A model generated the notes under the pieces. That model saw nothing but the letters and a program-made list of their open reading frames with translations. It had not been told where the DNA came from and did not search any database. 59,798 nucleotides of DNA from assembly GCF_000428885.1 (NCBI RefSeq), contig NZ_AUAU01000023.1:1-59798 (forward strand), given 5' to 3'. The stretch comes from Geothrix fermentans DSM 14018 (GTDB lineage: Bacteria; Acidobacteriota; Holophagae; Holophagales; Holophagaceae). Positions 1-7,857 of this stretch are shown here, piece by piece; position 1 is the first letter of the stretch; the number at the start of each line of letters is the position of its first letter. Position numbers and translations under genes: made by a program.

Positions 1-330
1 AAAGGCCGCGGCTGAGTTCCTGGCCGACTGGTGCGAGATGGTTCTGGAGGCTGGGTTGGAACCCATGAAGAAGGTCGCCCGAACCCTGATGGAGCATGCC
101 GATGGCGTCCTGCACTGGTTCTGGAGCGGGTTCAGCAACGGACTCCTCGAAGGCATCAACTCCTTGATCCAGGCCGCCAAAGCCAAGGCCCGCGGCTATC
201 GGACCACCCGCAACCTCCTCAACATCGCCTACCTCATCGCCGGCAAACTCGACTTCGCCTTACCGGTCCGCTGAGGTCCTACCCACCCAATTCAGCGAGG
301 AACCGTCTTATGGCGTTCAGAGAATAGACG
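1..330 (+). mobile_element. Right part of an ISL3-type insertion sequence (left part outside window)
   Basis: The window opens inside a transposase gene whose C-terminus is typical of the ISL3 family. About 55 bases after its stop the sequence no longer looks like IS tail, so I place the right end near 330. I could not fix the terminal inverted repeat or the target duplication because the left end is missing. The boundary is an estimate. Confidence 0.45.
2..274 (+). CDS. ISL3 family transposase, C-terminal fragment (5' end cut by window edge)
   Basis: The frame is open from the first bases and ends in TGA. The visible 90 residues contain the block NGLLEGINSLIQAAKAKARG followed by YRTTRNLLNIAYLIAGKLDF. 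This is the strongly conserved end of ISL3-type DDE transposases, which move the element by cut-and-paste. The last catalytic glutamate region (LLEGIN) is present; the two aspartates and the zinc-binding N-terminus lie outside the window. An ATG at 38 is internal, not the start. Whether the full copy is active cannot be judged from here. Confidence 0.85.
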   Translation, partial: KAAAEFLADWCEMVLEAGLEPMKKVARTLMEHADGVLHWFWSGFSNGLLEGINSLIQAAKAKARGYRTTRNLLNIAYLIAGKLDFALPVR

Positions 331-830
331 AATGAGTTTCATGGTTGGAGAGCCCTAACTCTGGATTAGGCATACCGCTCCGTTCGGAACGAGCGATGCC
401 TGGGGTGGGACGGCAACACGATCAGAGCCGGGTATTTCGGCGCACATGCTCCCACCGCGCCGGTCTGATCCTGATCACAACCGGCCGAACGGTAGCAAAT
501 CACCCCCCGAACGGTCGTTGAGTGGCCCTGCGGCCTGCTCATCTCCGTCCTCTCCGGCTCACAGCTTTGACCCGCGTCCCATCGCGGACCTCATCCTCCG
601 GTTGCTACCCCGCGCCGAAGCCTCTCCCGCCATCCTCTCGTCCCCTGAGAACTGCCGCCCCTCACCCGCCCGCTCGCCGTACCCGGCTTGGCCCAAGCTC
701 CCGCCTGCCCTCACGCCTCCGGGCGAAGGGCGACGGGCAGCTCAATGCGGCGGTGGGCACGGCTCGCCTCACCGGCCCGCTTCCACCAGGCGCTGCCGGC
801 CTTCCTGGAATAGCTGGTTCCGAAGCGGGC
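275..830. other. 556-bp gap without a recognisable gene
   Basis: It holds the tail of the ISL3 element, then a hairpin at 369-400 (arms built on ggcat...atgcc and gctc...gagc). The motif ccgaacggt occurs twice about 24 bases apart near 480-515. The rest is C-rich DNA whose open frames are Pro/Arg/Ser-rich and look non-coding. It may be debris from older insertions. I see no promoter or RNA gene I can support. Confidence 0.5.
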
Positions 831-1097
831 TCAGCTGCCGGGCTTGCAGTCCTCGCAGGGCCTCATGCCGGCCTTCTTGGCCTCGGCCACGGACTTGAAG
901 TCCACGCGGGTGCCGGCCTTCTCGATCTCTTTCACCCACTTGCAGCTGGCCCTGTGGTACAGCTTCGTGTCCTTGCAGCCGACGATGACCTCGGACTTGG
1001 GCTCGGCCTTGGCGGGGCCTTCGGCCGGGTGGGCCATCCGGGCCCCCAGGGGGCCGGCCATCAGGCTGGCCAGGACGACGAACGTGAGCTTCCGCAT
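831..1097 (-). CDS. Secreted protein with an Ada-like zinc-binding domain
   Basis: An 88-residue protein. Residues 1-25 form a signal peptide (MRKLTFVVLASLMAGPLGA) ending near AHPAEG. Residues 36-86 match the small domain related to the metal-binding part of Ada: V-G-C-K-D-T-K-x-Y-H, S-C-K-W-V, then F-K-S-V-x-E-A-x-K-A-G-M-R-P-C-x-D-C. Four cysteines (in GCKD, SCKW and PCEDC) are suitable zinc ligands. In other bacteria this domain is often joined to secreted nucleases; here it stands alone. The start has GGGAGG upstream. It is divergent from the lipoprotein gene at 1223. Its function is unknown; binding of metal or DNA outside the cytoplasm is an inference. Confidence 0.72.
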   Translation of the reverse strand: MRKLTFVVLASLMAGPLGARMAHPAEGPAKAEPKSEVIVGCKDTKLYHRASCKWVKEIEKAGTRVDFKSVAEAKKAGMRPCEDCKPGS

Positions 1098-1222
1098 CGG
1101 GCACCTCCCGGGATGGGAATCCAGAGACTCAGTTTCGGCCTTGAGGCTCCCCTCCGCCAGGCGAATCCGGGCCCGGCGGTGGGCTCCTGCTAGGATCCCT
1201 CCAGACGTTCACGCGGAGTCCC

Positions 1223-2017
1223 ATGCGGCGCCCGAGGCATCGGATCGGCCCATTCCTGGCGGCGGCCCTGCTGATGTCCGCGGCCTGCACGCGGGCGCCC
1301 CGCCCGGTGCCCGCCCGGGAGGCCCGGCGGCCGGAGGGGCCGGCGCGGGCCCGGGCGCTGCCGCGGCTGGGCTATACGCTGCAGGCAGGCGCCTTCGCCA
1401 AGGTGGAGAACGCCGCCCGCTTCGCCCAATCGCTCCAGGCCCAGGGGCTGGAGGCGGCCTACTACGGCTCCGGGGATGGCCTCTACCGGGTGCGCTTCGG
1501 GGACTTCGCCACGAAGGAGAAGGCCCGGGCCCGGGGCGAGGCCCTGAAGGCCGCGGGGGTGATCGAGGCCTTCTGGGTGGTGGCGCCGGACGGATCGGCC
1601 CCCGGGGCCGGGGGGCGCCTCCAGGCGCATCCCGAGGACGAGCGGGGCCTGCGGGCCAGCCTGGTGGAGACGGCCCGGGGCTACCTGGGCGTGCCCTACC
1701 TCTTCGGCGGCACCACGGAGCGGGGCTTCGACTGCAGCGGCCTCACGGGCGCCGTGTACCGGCTGAACGGCCTGAAGCTGCCGCGCTCCTCCCAGGCCCA
1801 GTTCGAGGAGGGCCGGGCGGTGGACCTGGACGACGCCCGGGCCGGGGACCTGCTCTTCTTCGCCACCAACGGCGGGGCCCGGGTGAGCCATGTGGGGCTG
1901 TACCTGGGGCAGGGGGCCTTCATCCACGCGCCGCGCCCGGGCCAGGGCATCCGGCAGGACCGGCTCTCGGACCGCTACTACAGCCGCGCCTTCGTGGGGG
2001 CGCGAAGCTACCTGTAG
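1223..2017 (+). CDS. SPOR-NlpC/P60 lipoprotein (peptidoglycan hydrolase)
   Basis: 264 residues. A lipoprotein signal ends in the lipobox MSAAC with Cys22. Residues about 48-120 form a SPOR domain (LGYTLQAGAF...VRFGDF), which binds glycan strands stripped of stem peptides. Residues about 142-264 are an NlpC/P60 cysteine peptidase: Cys171 in FDCSGL, His223 in RVSHVGLYLG and His235 in FIHAP form the catalytic set. Such enzymes cut the D-Glu to diamino-acid bond of stem peptides. Predicted site is the outer membrane facing the periplasm. The combination suggests trimming of septal peptidoglycan. No operon partner: divergent from 1097 and 94 bases before the next gene. Confidence 0.9.
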   Translation: MRRPRHRIGPFLAAALLMSAACTRAPRPVPAREARRPEGPARARALPRLGYTLQAGAFAKVENAARFAQSLQAQGLEAAYYGSGDGLYRVRFGDFATKEKARARGEALKAAGVIEAFWVVAPDGSAPGAGGRLQAHPEDERGLRASLVETARGYLGVPYLFGGTTERGFDCSGLTGAVYRLNGLKLPRSSQAQFEEGRAVDLDDARAGDLLFFATNGGARVSHVGLYLGQGAFIHAPRPGQGIRQDRLSDRYYSRAFVGARSYL

Positions 2018-2111
2018 GCCGCGCCGGACGATTGACCCGAAGTAAATCGAGACGCATATTCAACCCGCTGACGTCGCGCGCTGGGCCGATGCCTACCCCG
2101 GAGGTGTTCGG

Positions 2112-3056
2112 ATGGTCACCTATTCCTATGGTGAATGTCTCAAGCGGTCCTACCGGGTCAACTGGAGAATCAAGGATGTGCTGGGAACGGTGGGGTTCGA
2201 CCTGAACCGTCCCTGGCTGCCCACGGAGCTGTCCGGGGCGGGGGGGATCCGCTGCCTGGATCCGGGAGAAAAGCGGAAGCTGACGCACCTGGAGATGGGG
2301 GCCTACGCCCACCTGTTCCGGTTCGTGGAGGCCTTCATCACCCCCGAGATGCTCGGCCTGGCCCAGGAGGCCCGGTCCCTCAACCTGGAGGCCTTCGAAG
2401 CCCTCACGAACTTCGCCTCTGAAGAGGTCAAGCACATGCACCTCTTCGGAGAGATCCGCCGGCTGGTGGACGAGGCGGTGGGCTTCCCCCTGGAACTGCT
2501 GGAGGGCGAGAACGAGGTCGCCGGCGTCGTCCTGGGGCGGCATCGGGGCGCCGTGCTGCTCCTCACAGCGGCCATCGAGTGGTTCACGCAACACCACTTC
2601 CTCACCGCGATGAAGGATTCCGAGGAACTGGATCCTCTCACCCGGGAGATCTTCCGGCACCACTGGATGGAGGAGGCCCAGCACGCCCAGCTGGACCACC
2701 TGGAGGCAGTGCACCTGTTCCGCGAACTGTCCCAGGCCGGACGGGACCAGGCCATCGAGGATCTGGTCTGGCTCCTGGCGGCGGTGGACGGACTGCTCCA
2801 GCGCCAGGTGGGCCATGACCTGGCCAACCTCGGGAGGTATCTCGGCCGCACCTTCACGGAGGCGGAGCGGGGGGAGATCCAGGGACACCTCCTCAAGGCA
2901 AAGCGCCACTGCTTCATCGAGAGCGGCTGGGCCCATCCGAACTTCCAGGAGCTCTTCCAGATGGTGACCACGCCGGACCAGCAGGCCAGCGTCGGGCAGG
3001 CCGTGGGCCTCCTGCTCCAGGGAAATCCCGTGCCCCTGGGCCACGGGGTGGCCTGA
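2112..3056 (+). CDS. Ferritin-like di-iron protein (possible oxygenase), function unknown
   Basis: 314 residues, mainly helical, with no signal peptide. Likely di-iron ligands lie on a four-helix pattern: Glu104/Glu105 and His108 in SEEVKHMH, Glu156 with His161/His162 in IEWFTQHHF, and Glu187/Glu188 and His191 in [11 protein letters not shown]. Two E-x-x-H motifs plus intervening Glu/His are typical of ferritin-like carboxylate-bridged di-iron proteins, including AurF-type N-oxygenases. I do not recognise the exact family. No neighbour shares an obvious pathway. The substrate is unknown; oxygenase, oxidase or iron-handling roles are all possible. Confidence 0.6.
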   Translation: MVTYSYGECLKRSYRVNWRIKDVLGTVGFDLNRPWLPTELSGAGGIRCLDPGEKRKLTHLEMGAYAHLFRFVEAFITPEMLGLAQEARSLNLEAFEALTNFASEEVKHMHLFGEIRRLVDEAVGFPLELLEGENEVAGVVLGRHRGAVLLLTAAIEWFTQHHFLTAMKDSEELDPLTREIFRHHWMEEAQHAQLDHLEAVHLFRELSQAGRDQAIEDLVWLLAAVDGLLQRQVGHDLANLGRYLGRTFTEAERGEIQGHLLKAKRHCFIESGWAHPNFQELFQMVTTPDQQASVGQAVGLLLQGNPVPLGHGVA

Positions 3057-3078
3057 ATTTCAGGGTTCCGTCGATTTT

Positions 3079-3109
3079 TTGAAAATCCACGGCCGAATGA
3101 CCCTACACT
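3079..3109 (+). promoter_or_regulatory. Candidate sigma-70-type promoter of the cold-shock gene
   Basis: TTGAAA at 3079-3084 (5 of 6 to the -35 consensus) and TACACT at 3104-3109 (4 of 6 to the -10) are 19 bases apart, slightly long. It would give a 5' leader of about 95 bases before the start at 3211. Long leaders are usual for cold-shock mRNAs, where they fold differently at low temperature. Confidence 0.4.
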
Positions 3110-3210
3110 GGGAAGGTCCGCCGGTTGTGCGGACATCAGAAAAGCGTTGCTGCCTCGCCTGGAAGGAACAATGCATCTACATCACCAGGTCGAAGAAAGC
3201 AGGTAGCAAC

Positions 3211-3414
3211 ATGGCTCAGGGAACCGTCAAGTGGTTCAACGCCGAAAAGGGTTTCGGATTCATCACCCCCGATGACGGTGGTGCGGATCTGTTCGTCCAC
3301 CACTCCGCCATCGAGTCCACGGGCTTCCGCAGCCTGGACGAGAACCAGCGCGTGAGCTTCAACGTGGGTCAGGGCCAGAAGGGCCCCCAGGCCACCAACG
3401 TCACCAAGATCTGA
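3211..3414 (+). CDS. csp: Cold-shock protein (CspA family)
   Basis: 67 residues, the normal length for a single cold-shock domain. It begins [18 protein letters not shown] and carries both RNA-binding motifs, RNP1 (KGFGFI) and RNP2 (DLFVHHS). It binds single-stranded RNA/DNA and acts as an RNA chaperone in the cytoplasm. The frame stays open upstream, but the ATG at 3211 is chosen because the family always starts there and AGG stands 7-9 bases upstream. It is a single-gene unit with its own leader and a strong terminator directly behind it. Confidence 0.96.
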   Translation: MAQGTVKWFNAEKGFGFITPDDGGADLFVHHSAIESTGFRSLDENQRVSFNVGQGQKGPQATNVTKI

Positions 3415-3432
3415 CCGCACCGGTCACTCTGG

Positions 3433-3462
3433 ATCGGCCTCCTCCGGGAGGCCGATTTTTTT
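3433..3462 (+). terminator. Rho-independent terminator of csp
   Basis: A 10-bp perfect stem (atcggcctcc / ggaggccgat) with loop TCCG is followed by a run of seven T. It lies 19 bases after the csp stop codon. Confidence 0.92.
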
Positions 3463-3552
3463 CATGGGGTTGGCGGCAGCTTGCATTCAGCTAATTTCCT
3501 TGGCCCGAAAGGCGTCCGGCCGTATTCTGGTCCCTTGCGCAAGGAGGAGCCC

Positions 3553-3900
3553 ATGGCTCACGAAGGTCACGAGCACGGACCGGACTGCAACCACGATCAC
3601 GACGATTCCTTCGAAATCGAAGTCGTTGAGCTCGAAGACGAGAATGGCGAGAAGGAGGAGTTCGCGATTCTGGAGGAGCTCGAGTTCGAGGGCCGCGACT
3701 TCGCCATCCTCGCGCCCCTGGCCGAGCTGCAGGCCCAGGAGGACGGCACCGCCGATCCCGAGGACGGCCTGAGCCTGGAGATCTTCGAGGTGAAGGACGA
3801 GATGTTCACGCCCCTCGAGGACGAGGAGCTGGCCGAGCGCCTCATGAAGCACCTCGACGAGCAGGAGGCCAAGCTCAAGGCCGAGGAAGAGAAGGACTGA
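3553..3900 (+). CDS. DUF1292 family acidic protein with His-rich N-terminus
   Basis: 115 residues from ATG 3553, which has AAGGAGG seven bases upstream; the frame is open further upstream but lacks such a site. Residues 1-18 are rich in His and Asp (MAHEGHEHGPDCNHDHDD) and could bind metal. Residues about 20-95 match DUF1292 (IEVVELEDENGEKEEFAILEE...), a family of small cytoplasmic proteins of unknown function best known from Firmicutes. The tail is a charged helix (EEQEAKLKAEEEKD-like). It is single, between two hairpins. The His-rich head is not a usual part of DUF1292. Confidence 0.75.
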   Translation: MAHEGHEHGPDCNHDHDDSFEIEVVELEDENGEKEEFAILEELEFEGRDFAILAPLAELQAQEDGTADPEDGLSLEIFEVKDEMFTPLEDEELAERLMKHLDEQEAKLKAEEEKD

Positions 3901-3910
3901 GCCCGTCCGG

Positions 3911-3946
3911 CGCACGAAGGCCCCCGGTTCCGGGGGCCTTCGTGCG
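3911..3946 (+). terminator. Perfect 16-bp hairpin, terminator-like, no T-run
   Basis: Arms 3911-3926 and 3931-3946 pair without mismatch around the loop GTTC, 10 bases after the DUF1292 stop. The following bases (TACGGG) lack a T-run, so it may stabilise the mRNA end or be a weak terminator. Confidence 0.6.
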
Positions 3947-3973
3947 TACGGGAGAACCCGGTACCCTGGGAGG

Positions 3974-5926
3974 ATGCTGTCCGATCCTGTCCGCTTCGAA
4001 GGCCGAGTTCTCTTTCTTACGGAGGATCCGGCCCGGATCCTCCGCCAGCTGGAAGGCGAGGACCTGGACCCATCCGAAGCCCTGCCCCTGCGGGACCAGA
4101 TCAGCACCGACGAGATCACCCCGGCCTTCATCTGCTACCACTACGACGAGAAGCTGGGCGACTTCCCCTACCTGGGCCTGAAGTGCGGCGAGGCTTTCCC
4201 CGTGAAGGCGGGGGCCGTGCGGGCCGGCGGCTTCGCCGTGAGCGTGGCGGGGAAGCGGCGGGGCAAGGGCAGCAGCCGCGAGGCCAGCCCCTACGCCGAG
4301 CGGTGCGCGGGCATCCGCCTGGCCATCGCCGAGAGCTTCGAGCGCATCTACCGGCAGAATTGCCAGAACCTGGGCCTGCTCACCAGCACGGACTTCGGCC
4401 TGGTTCCGCGCATCCGCCGGGGCGAGGCCATCCCCCTGGCGGAGTTCACCGAGGGCCTGGATCCCGTCACCGCCGAGATCGTGCGCCGCGGCGGCCTCTT
4501 CGCCTACAACGCCGCGCGCATGGCGGGTGACGTGGCGCCGCCCCTGCCAGCCCACGGGCTGCGTCCCATGACCTACGCCGAGAAGCTGCTGGCCCGCCAT
4601 GCCGTGGTGGACGCTGCCGCGGGGCGGGTGGGCCTGCCGGTCGTGAAGCCCGGTGACGGCCTCTTCGTGCAGGCGGACTGGCGCTTCAGCCACGAGTACG
4701 TGACGCCCATGGCGGCGAGCTTCCTGGAGAAGGCCCTGGGGCCCGAGGCGGCGCTGCGCGATCCTGCCTCCATCCTCGCGTTCCGCGACCATCTCACCTT
4801 CCTGCACCACAGCATGAAGCCCGAGCACCGGGCCATGGGCCTGCTGGCGGTGGCCGACGGCCTGAAGCCAGCCCAGGAGGCCTTCTGCGCGAAGCACGGC
4901 ATCCGGCTCCACGGTGAGCTGGCGGACGGATCCGGCAGCGAGGGCATCTGCCACGCGCTCATGGCCGAGCGCTACGCCCGCCCCGGCCAGGTGGTGGTGG
5001 GCACGGATTCGCACACGCCCCATGCGGGGGCCCTGGGCTGCCTGGCCTTCGGGGTCGGCACCACGGACATCGCCTGCGCCTGGGTGACGGGCGACGTGCG
5101 CGTGACCGTGCCGCCCACGCTGCGGGTGCGCCTGAACGGGCGCCTGCGCCCGGGCGTGTCGGCCAAGGACCTGGTGCTGCACCTGCTGGCCCAGCCCCTC
5201 ATCCGCGAGGGTGGGGCCCTCGGCCACGTCATCGAGTACCAAGGCGGGGCCCTGGCGGACCTGGACACGGACGAGCGGGCCACCCTCACGAACATGGCCG
5301 CGGAGATCGGCGGCTTCACGGGCCTGATCGCGCCGGACGCCGAGACCCTGCGCTTCGTGCAGGAGCGGCGCGGCGTAGAGCTGACCCTCGAGCCCTGGAT
5401 GCGGGGCGATGAGGAGGCGGAGTACACCCACACCCTGGACGTGGACTGTGCGGCTCTGGGCCCCATGCTGGCCCGGCCCGGCGACCCCGGCAACGGCGTG
5501 GCTCTGGCGGACCTGGACGGGGCCGTGCCCATCCACATCGCCTACCTGGGCAGCTGCACCGGCGGCAAGCGCGAGGACCTGCGCCGGGCCTACGAGGTGG
5601 TGAAGGCCGCCGCGGCGGCGGGCAGGCGCGTGCCCGAGGGCGTGCGGTTCTTCGTGCAGTGCGGCAGCGAGGACGTGCGCCGCCACGCCATCGAGCAGGG
5701 CTGGATCGCCGCCTTCGAGGCTGTGGGCGCCGTGGTGCTGGGCAGCTCCTGCGGCGCCTGCATCAACGCGGGCCCCGGCGTGTCCACCCGGCCCGACGAG
5801 GTGACCATCAGCGCCATCAACCGCAACTTCCCGGGCCGCAGCGGGCCGGGCCAGATGTGGCTCGCCAGCCCCGCCACCGTCGCCGCCAGCGCCCTGGCGG
5901 GGCGCATCGCCGAGGCGGAGGCGTGA
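3974..5926 (+). CDS. Aconitase-family hydro-lyase, single chain with swivel domain first
   Basis: 650 residues. The N-terminal ~210 residues form the swivel (LeuD-like) domain with the substrate loop GSSRE at 99-103. Residues ~215-650 are the [4Fe-4S] catalytic domain: TDSHT at 344-348, cluster cysteines Cys528 (GSCTGG), Cys593 and Cys596 (SSCGAC), and the arginine loop NRNFPGRSG near 616. The reaction class is a reversible dehydration/rehydration (citrate-isocitrate, isopropylmalate, or a related acid). The order is reversed from AcnA, where the swivel domain is last, and resembles AcnB without its HEAT-like domain. Substrate cannot be assigned from sequence alone. The stop overlaps the next start by four bases, so the two genes are translationally coupled. 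Confidence 0.85.
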   Translation: MLSDPVRFEGRVLFLTEDPARILRQLEGEDLDPSEALPLRDQISTDEITPAFICYHYDEKLGDFPYLGLKCGEAFPVKAGAVRAGGFAVSVAGKRRGKGSSREASPYAERCAGIRLAIAESFERIYRQNCQNLGLLTSTDFGLVPRIRRGEAIPLAEFTEGLDPVTAEIVRRGGLFAYNAARMAGDVAPPLPAHGLRPMTYAEKLLARHAVVDAAAGRVGLPVVKPGDGLFVQADWRFSHEYVTPMAASFLEKALGPEAALRDPASILAFRDHLTFLHHSMKPEHRAMGLLAVADGLKPAQEAFCAKHGIRLHGELADGSGSEGICHALMAERYARPGQVVVGTDSHTPHAGALGCLAFGVGTTDIACAWVTGDVRVTVPPTLRVRLNGRLRPGVSAKDLVLHLLAQPLIREGGALGHVIEYQGGALADLDTDERATLTNMAAEIGGFTGLIAPDAETLRFVQERRGVELTLEPWMRGDEEAEYTHTLDVDCAALGPMLARPGDPGNGVALADLDGAVPIHIAYLGSCTGGKREDLRRAYEVVKAAAAAGRRVPEGVRFFVQCGSEDVRRHAIEQGWIAAFEAVGAVVLGSSCGACINAGPGVSTRPDEVTISAINRNFPGRSGPGQMWLASPATVAASALAGRIAEAEA

Positions 5927-7857
5927 TCGATCCCGTTCTCGCCGCCCGCTACCGCGCCCTGGTCCTGGTGGGTCTCGCCCGCCCGGGCGCGCCTGCGCTG
6001 GCGCCGGGGGCCCGCGTCCTCGTGGTGGACGTGGCCCGCCAGCGCCTGGGATTGCTGGAGGATGGACGGCTGGCCTTCGAGGCGGTGATCTCCACGGCGA
6101 GGAACGGCCTGGGCTGCGAGGAGAACTCCTACCGCACGCCCACGGGCTGGCACCGCATCCTCGCCCGCATCGGCGAAGGCGCCGAGCCCGGCGCGGTGTT
6201 CAAGGCCCAGAAGCCCACCGGCGAGGTGTGGCGGGGAGAGGCCCGGGAGGAGGACCTCATCCTCACCCGCGTGCTCACGCTGGACGGCCTGGAGGAGGGC
6301 TGGAACCGCGGGCCGGGGCGGGATTCCCGGCTGCGCTGGATCTACCTTCACGGCACGAACCAGGAGCAGGAGCTGGGCACCCCCGTGTCCCACGGCTGCG
6401 TGCGCCTCTCCAACGCGGACGTGACCGACCTCTTCGACCGCGTGGCCGAGGGCGATCCCCTGCTCATCGCGGAGGACCTGCCCGGCGACGCCTTCGGCCT
6501 GGGCCGCCTGCGCTTCGCGGGCGTGGCGGGCAGCGGCATGAGCGCCCTGGCCCAGTTCGCGGCCATGAAGGGCGGCCGGGCGAGCGGCAGCGACCGCAGC
6601 TTCGACCGGGGCCAGCGGCCCGAGGCGCGAAGGCAGCTGGAGGCCCTGGGCGTGGTCATCCATCCGCAGGACGGCTCGGGCCTGGAAGGCGACTGCGCGG
6701 CCCTGGTGGTGTCCACGGCCGTGGAGGACGAGGTGCCGGACGTGGCCACGGCCCGGCGCCTGGGTGTGCCCGTGCTGCACCGGTCGGAGCTGCTGGCGCA
6801 CGTCGTCGCGAAGTACCGCACCGTGGCCGTGACGGGCACCAGCGGCAAGTCCACCACCACGGCCATGGTCTTCGAGATCCTGCGGGGGGCGGGCCTCGAC
6901 CCTTCGGTCATCACCGGCGGCGAGCTGGTGGCCCTCCAGCGCGAGGGGCGCTGGGGCAACGCCTGGGCCGGGGCCTCGAACCTGCTGGTCATCGAGGCCG
7001 ACGAGAGCGACGGCTCCGTGGTGCGCTACCACCCGGCCCTGGGCGTGATCCTCAACCTGCAGAAGGACCACAAGGAGATGGAGGCCGTGGCGGAGATGTT
7101 CCGCGCCTTCCGGGCCCAGGTGCGCGAGGCCGCGGTGGTGGGCGAGGCGGAGAACCTGCGGGCGTTCGCCGTGGGAGCGGTCACCTTCGGGTTCGGGGAA
7201 GGCTGTGGGGTGCGGGCGGAGGCGGTGGTGCTTGGCGCGGAAAGCTCTGCTTTCCGCGTAGGGGGAAAAGCATTCAGGCTGCCGGTGCCGGGGCGGCACA
7301 ACGTGGAGAACGCGCTGGCGGCCATCGCGGCCTGCTCATCGCTCGGGGTGCCGCTGGAGGCCATGGCGGGGCCGCTGGCGGCCTTCCAGGGCGTGGCGCG
7401 GCGCTTCCAGGTGCTGGGGACGCGGCGGGGCGTGACGGTGGTGGACGACTTCGGCCACAATCCCGCCAAGGTGGCGGCCTCCATCCGCGCGGCTCACCTG
7501 CGCACGGCGGCCATTGGCGGCCGGGTGCTGGCGGTCTTTCAGCCCCACGGCTTCGGGCCCCTGAAGTTCCTGCGCTCCGAGTTCGTGGAGGCCTTCGCCA
7601 CCGAGCTGGCGCCGGAGGACCGCCTCTGGTTCCTGGAGGTGTTCTACGCCGGTGGCACGGCCTCGAAGGACATCACCAGCGCCGAGGTGGTGGCCGAGAT
7701 CGCCGCCCGGGGCGTGGCGGCGGAGGCTGCACCGACCCGCGAATGGCTTGTGGCGCGGCTGGCCGCCGAAGCGAGGGAGGGTGACCTCATTCTCGTCATG
7801 GGCGCACGGGATCCCTCGCTCACGGAGTTCGCCAGGGCCATCATTGAGTCGCTTTGA
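5923..7857 (+). CDS. Fusion of L,D-transpeptidase (YkuD) and MurC-like Mur ligase
   Basis: 644 residues from GTG 5923, which overlaps the upstream stop (GTGA). Residues ~30-185 are a YkuD domain: His143 in YLHGT and the catalytic motif SHGCVR with Cys159. Residues ~195-644 are a Mur ligase: N-terminal nucleotide fold GVAGSGMSALAQF (200-212), ATP loop GTSGKSTTT (305-313), EADESDG (358-364), and DDFGHNP plus VFQPHGF near the C-terminus, closest to MurC. No stop or frameshift separates the halves. No signal peptide or membrane helix is visible, odd for a YkuD domain, which normally works in the periplasm. I infer a cytoplasmic peptidoglycan-recycling or muropeptide-editing enzyme (Mpl-like role possible); a second, canonical murC is expected elsewhere. 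Confidence 0.85.
   Translation: MIDPVLAARYRALVLVGLARPGAPALAPGARVLVVDVARQRLGLLEDGRLAFEAVISTARNGLGCEENSYRTPTGWHRILARIGEGAEPGAVFKAQKPTGEVWRGEAREEDLILTRVLTLDGLEEGWNRGPGRDSRLRWIYLHGTNQEQELGTPVSHGCVRLSNADVTDLFDRVAEGDPLLIAEDLPGDAFGLGRLRFAGVAGSGMSALAQFAAMKGGRASGSDRSFDRGQRPEARRQLEALGVVIHPQDGSGLEGDCAALVVSTAVEDEVPDVATARRLGVPVLHRSELLAHVVAKYRTVAVTGTSGKSTTTAMVFEILRGAGLDPSVITGGELVALQREGRWGNAWAGASNLLVIEADESDGSVVRYHPALGVILNLQKDHKEMEAVAEMFRAFRAQVREAAVVGEAENLRAFAVGAVTFGFGEGCGVRAEAVVLGAESSAFRVGGKAFRLPVPGRHNVENALAAIAACSSLGVPLEAMAGPLAAFQGVARRFQVLGTRRGVTVVDDFGHNPAKVAASIRAAHLRTAAIGGRVLAVFQPHGFGPLKFLRSEFVEAFATELAPEDRLWFLEVFYAGGTASKDITSAEVVAEIAARGVAAEAAPTREWLVARLAAEAREGDLILVMGARDPSLTEFARAIIESL

Noticed and set aside
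369-400. Hairpin in the left gap considered as a terminator or IS end
   Set aside because: Imperfect stem, no T-run, and no transposase reading up to it with matching second end.
844-2205. Plus-strand frame spanning 844-2205
   Set aside because: It crosses the antisense of the secreted zinc-domain gene and an alternate frame of the NlpC/P60 gene; the translation is Gly/Ala/Pro/Arg-rich with no motif.
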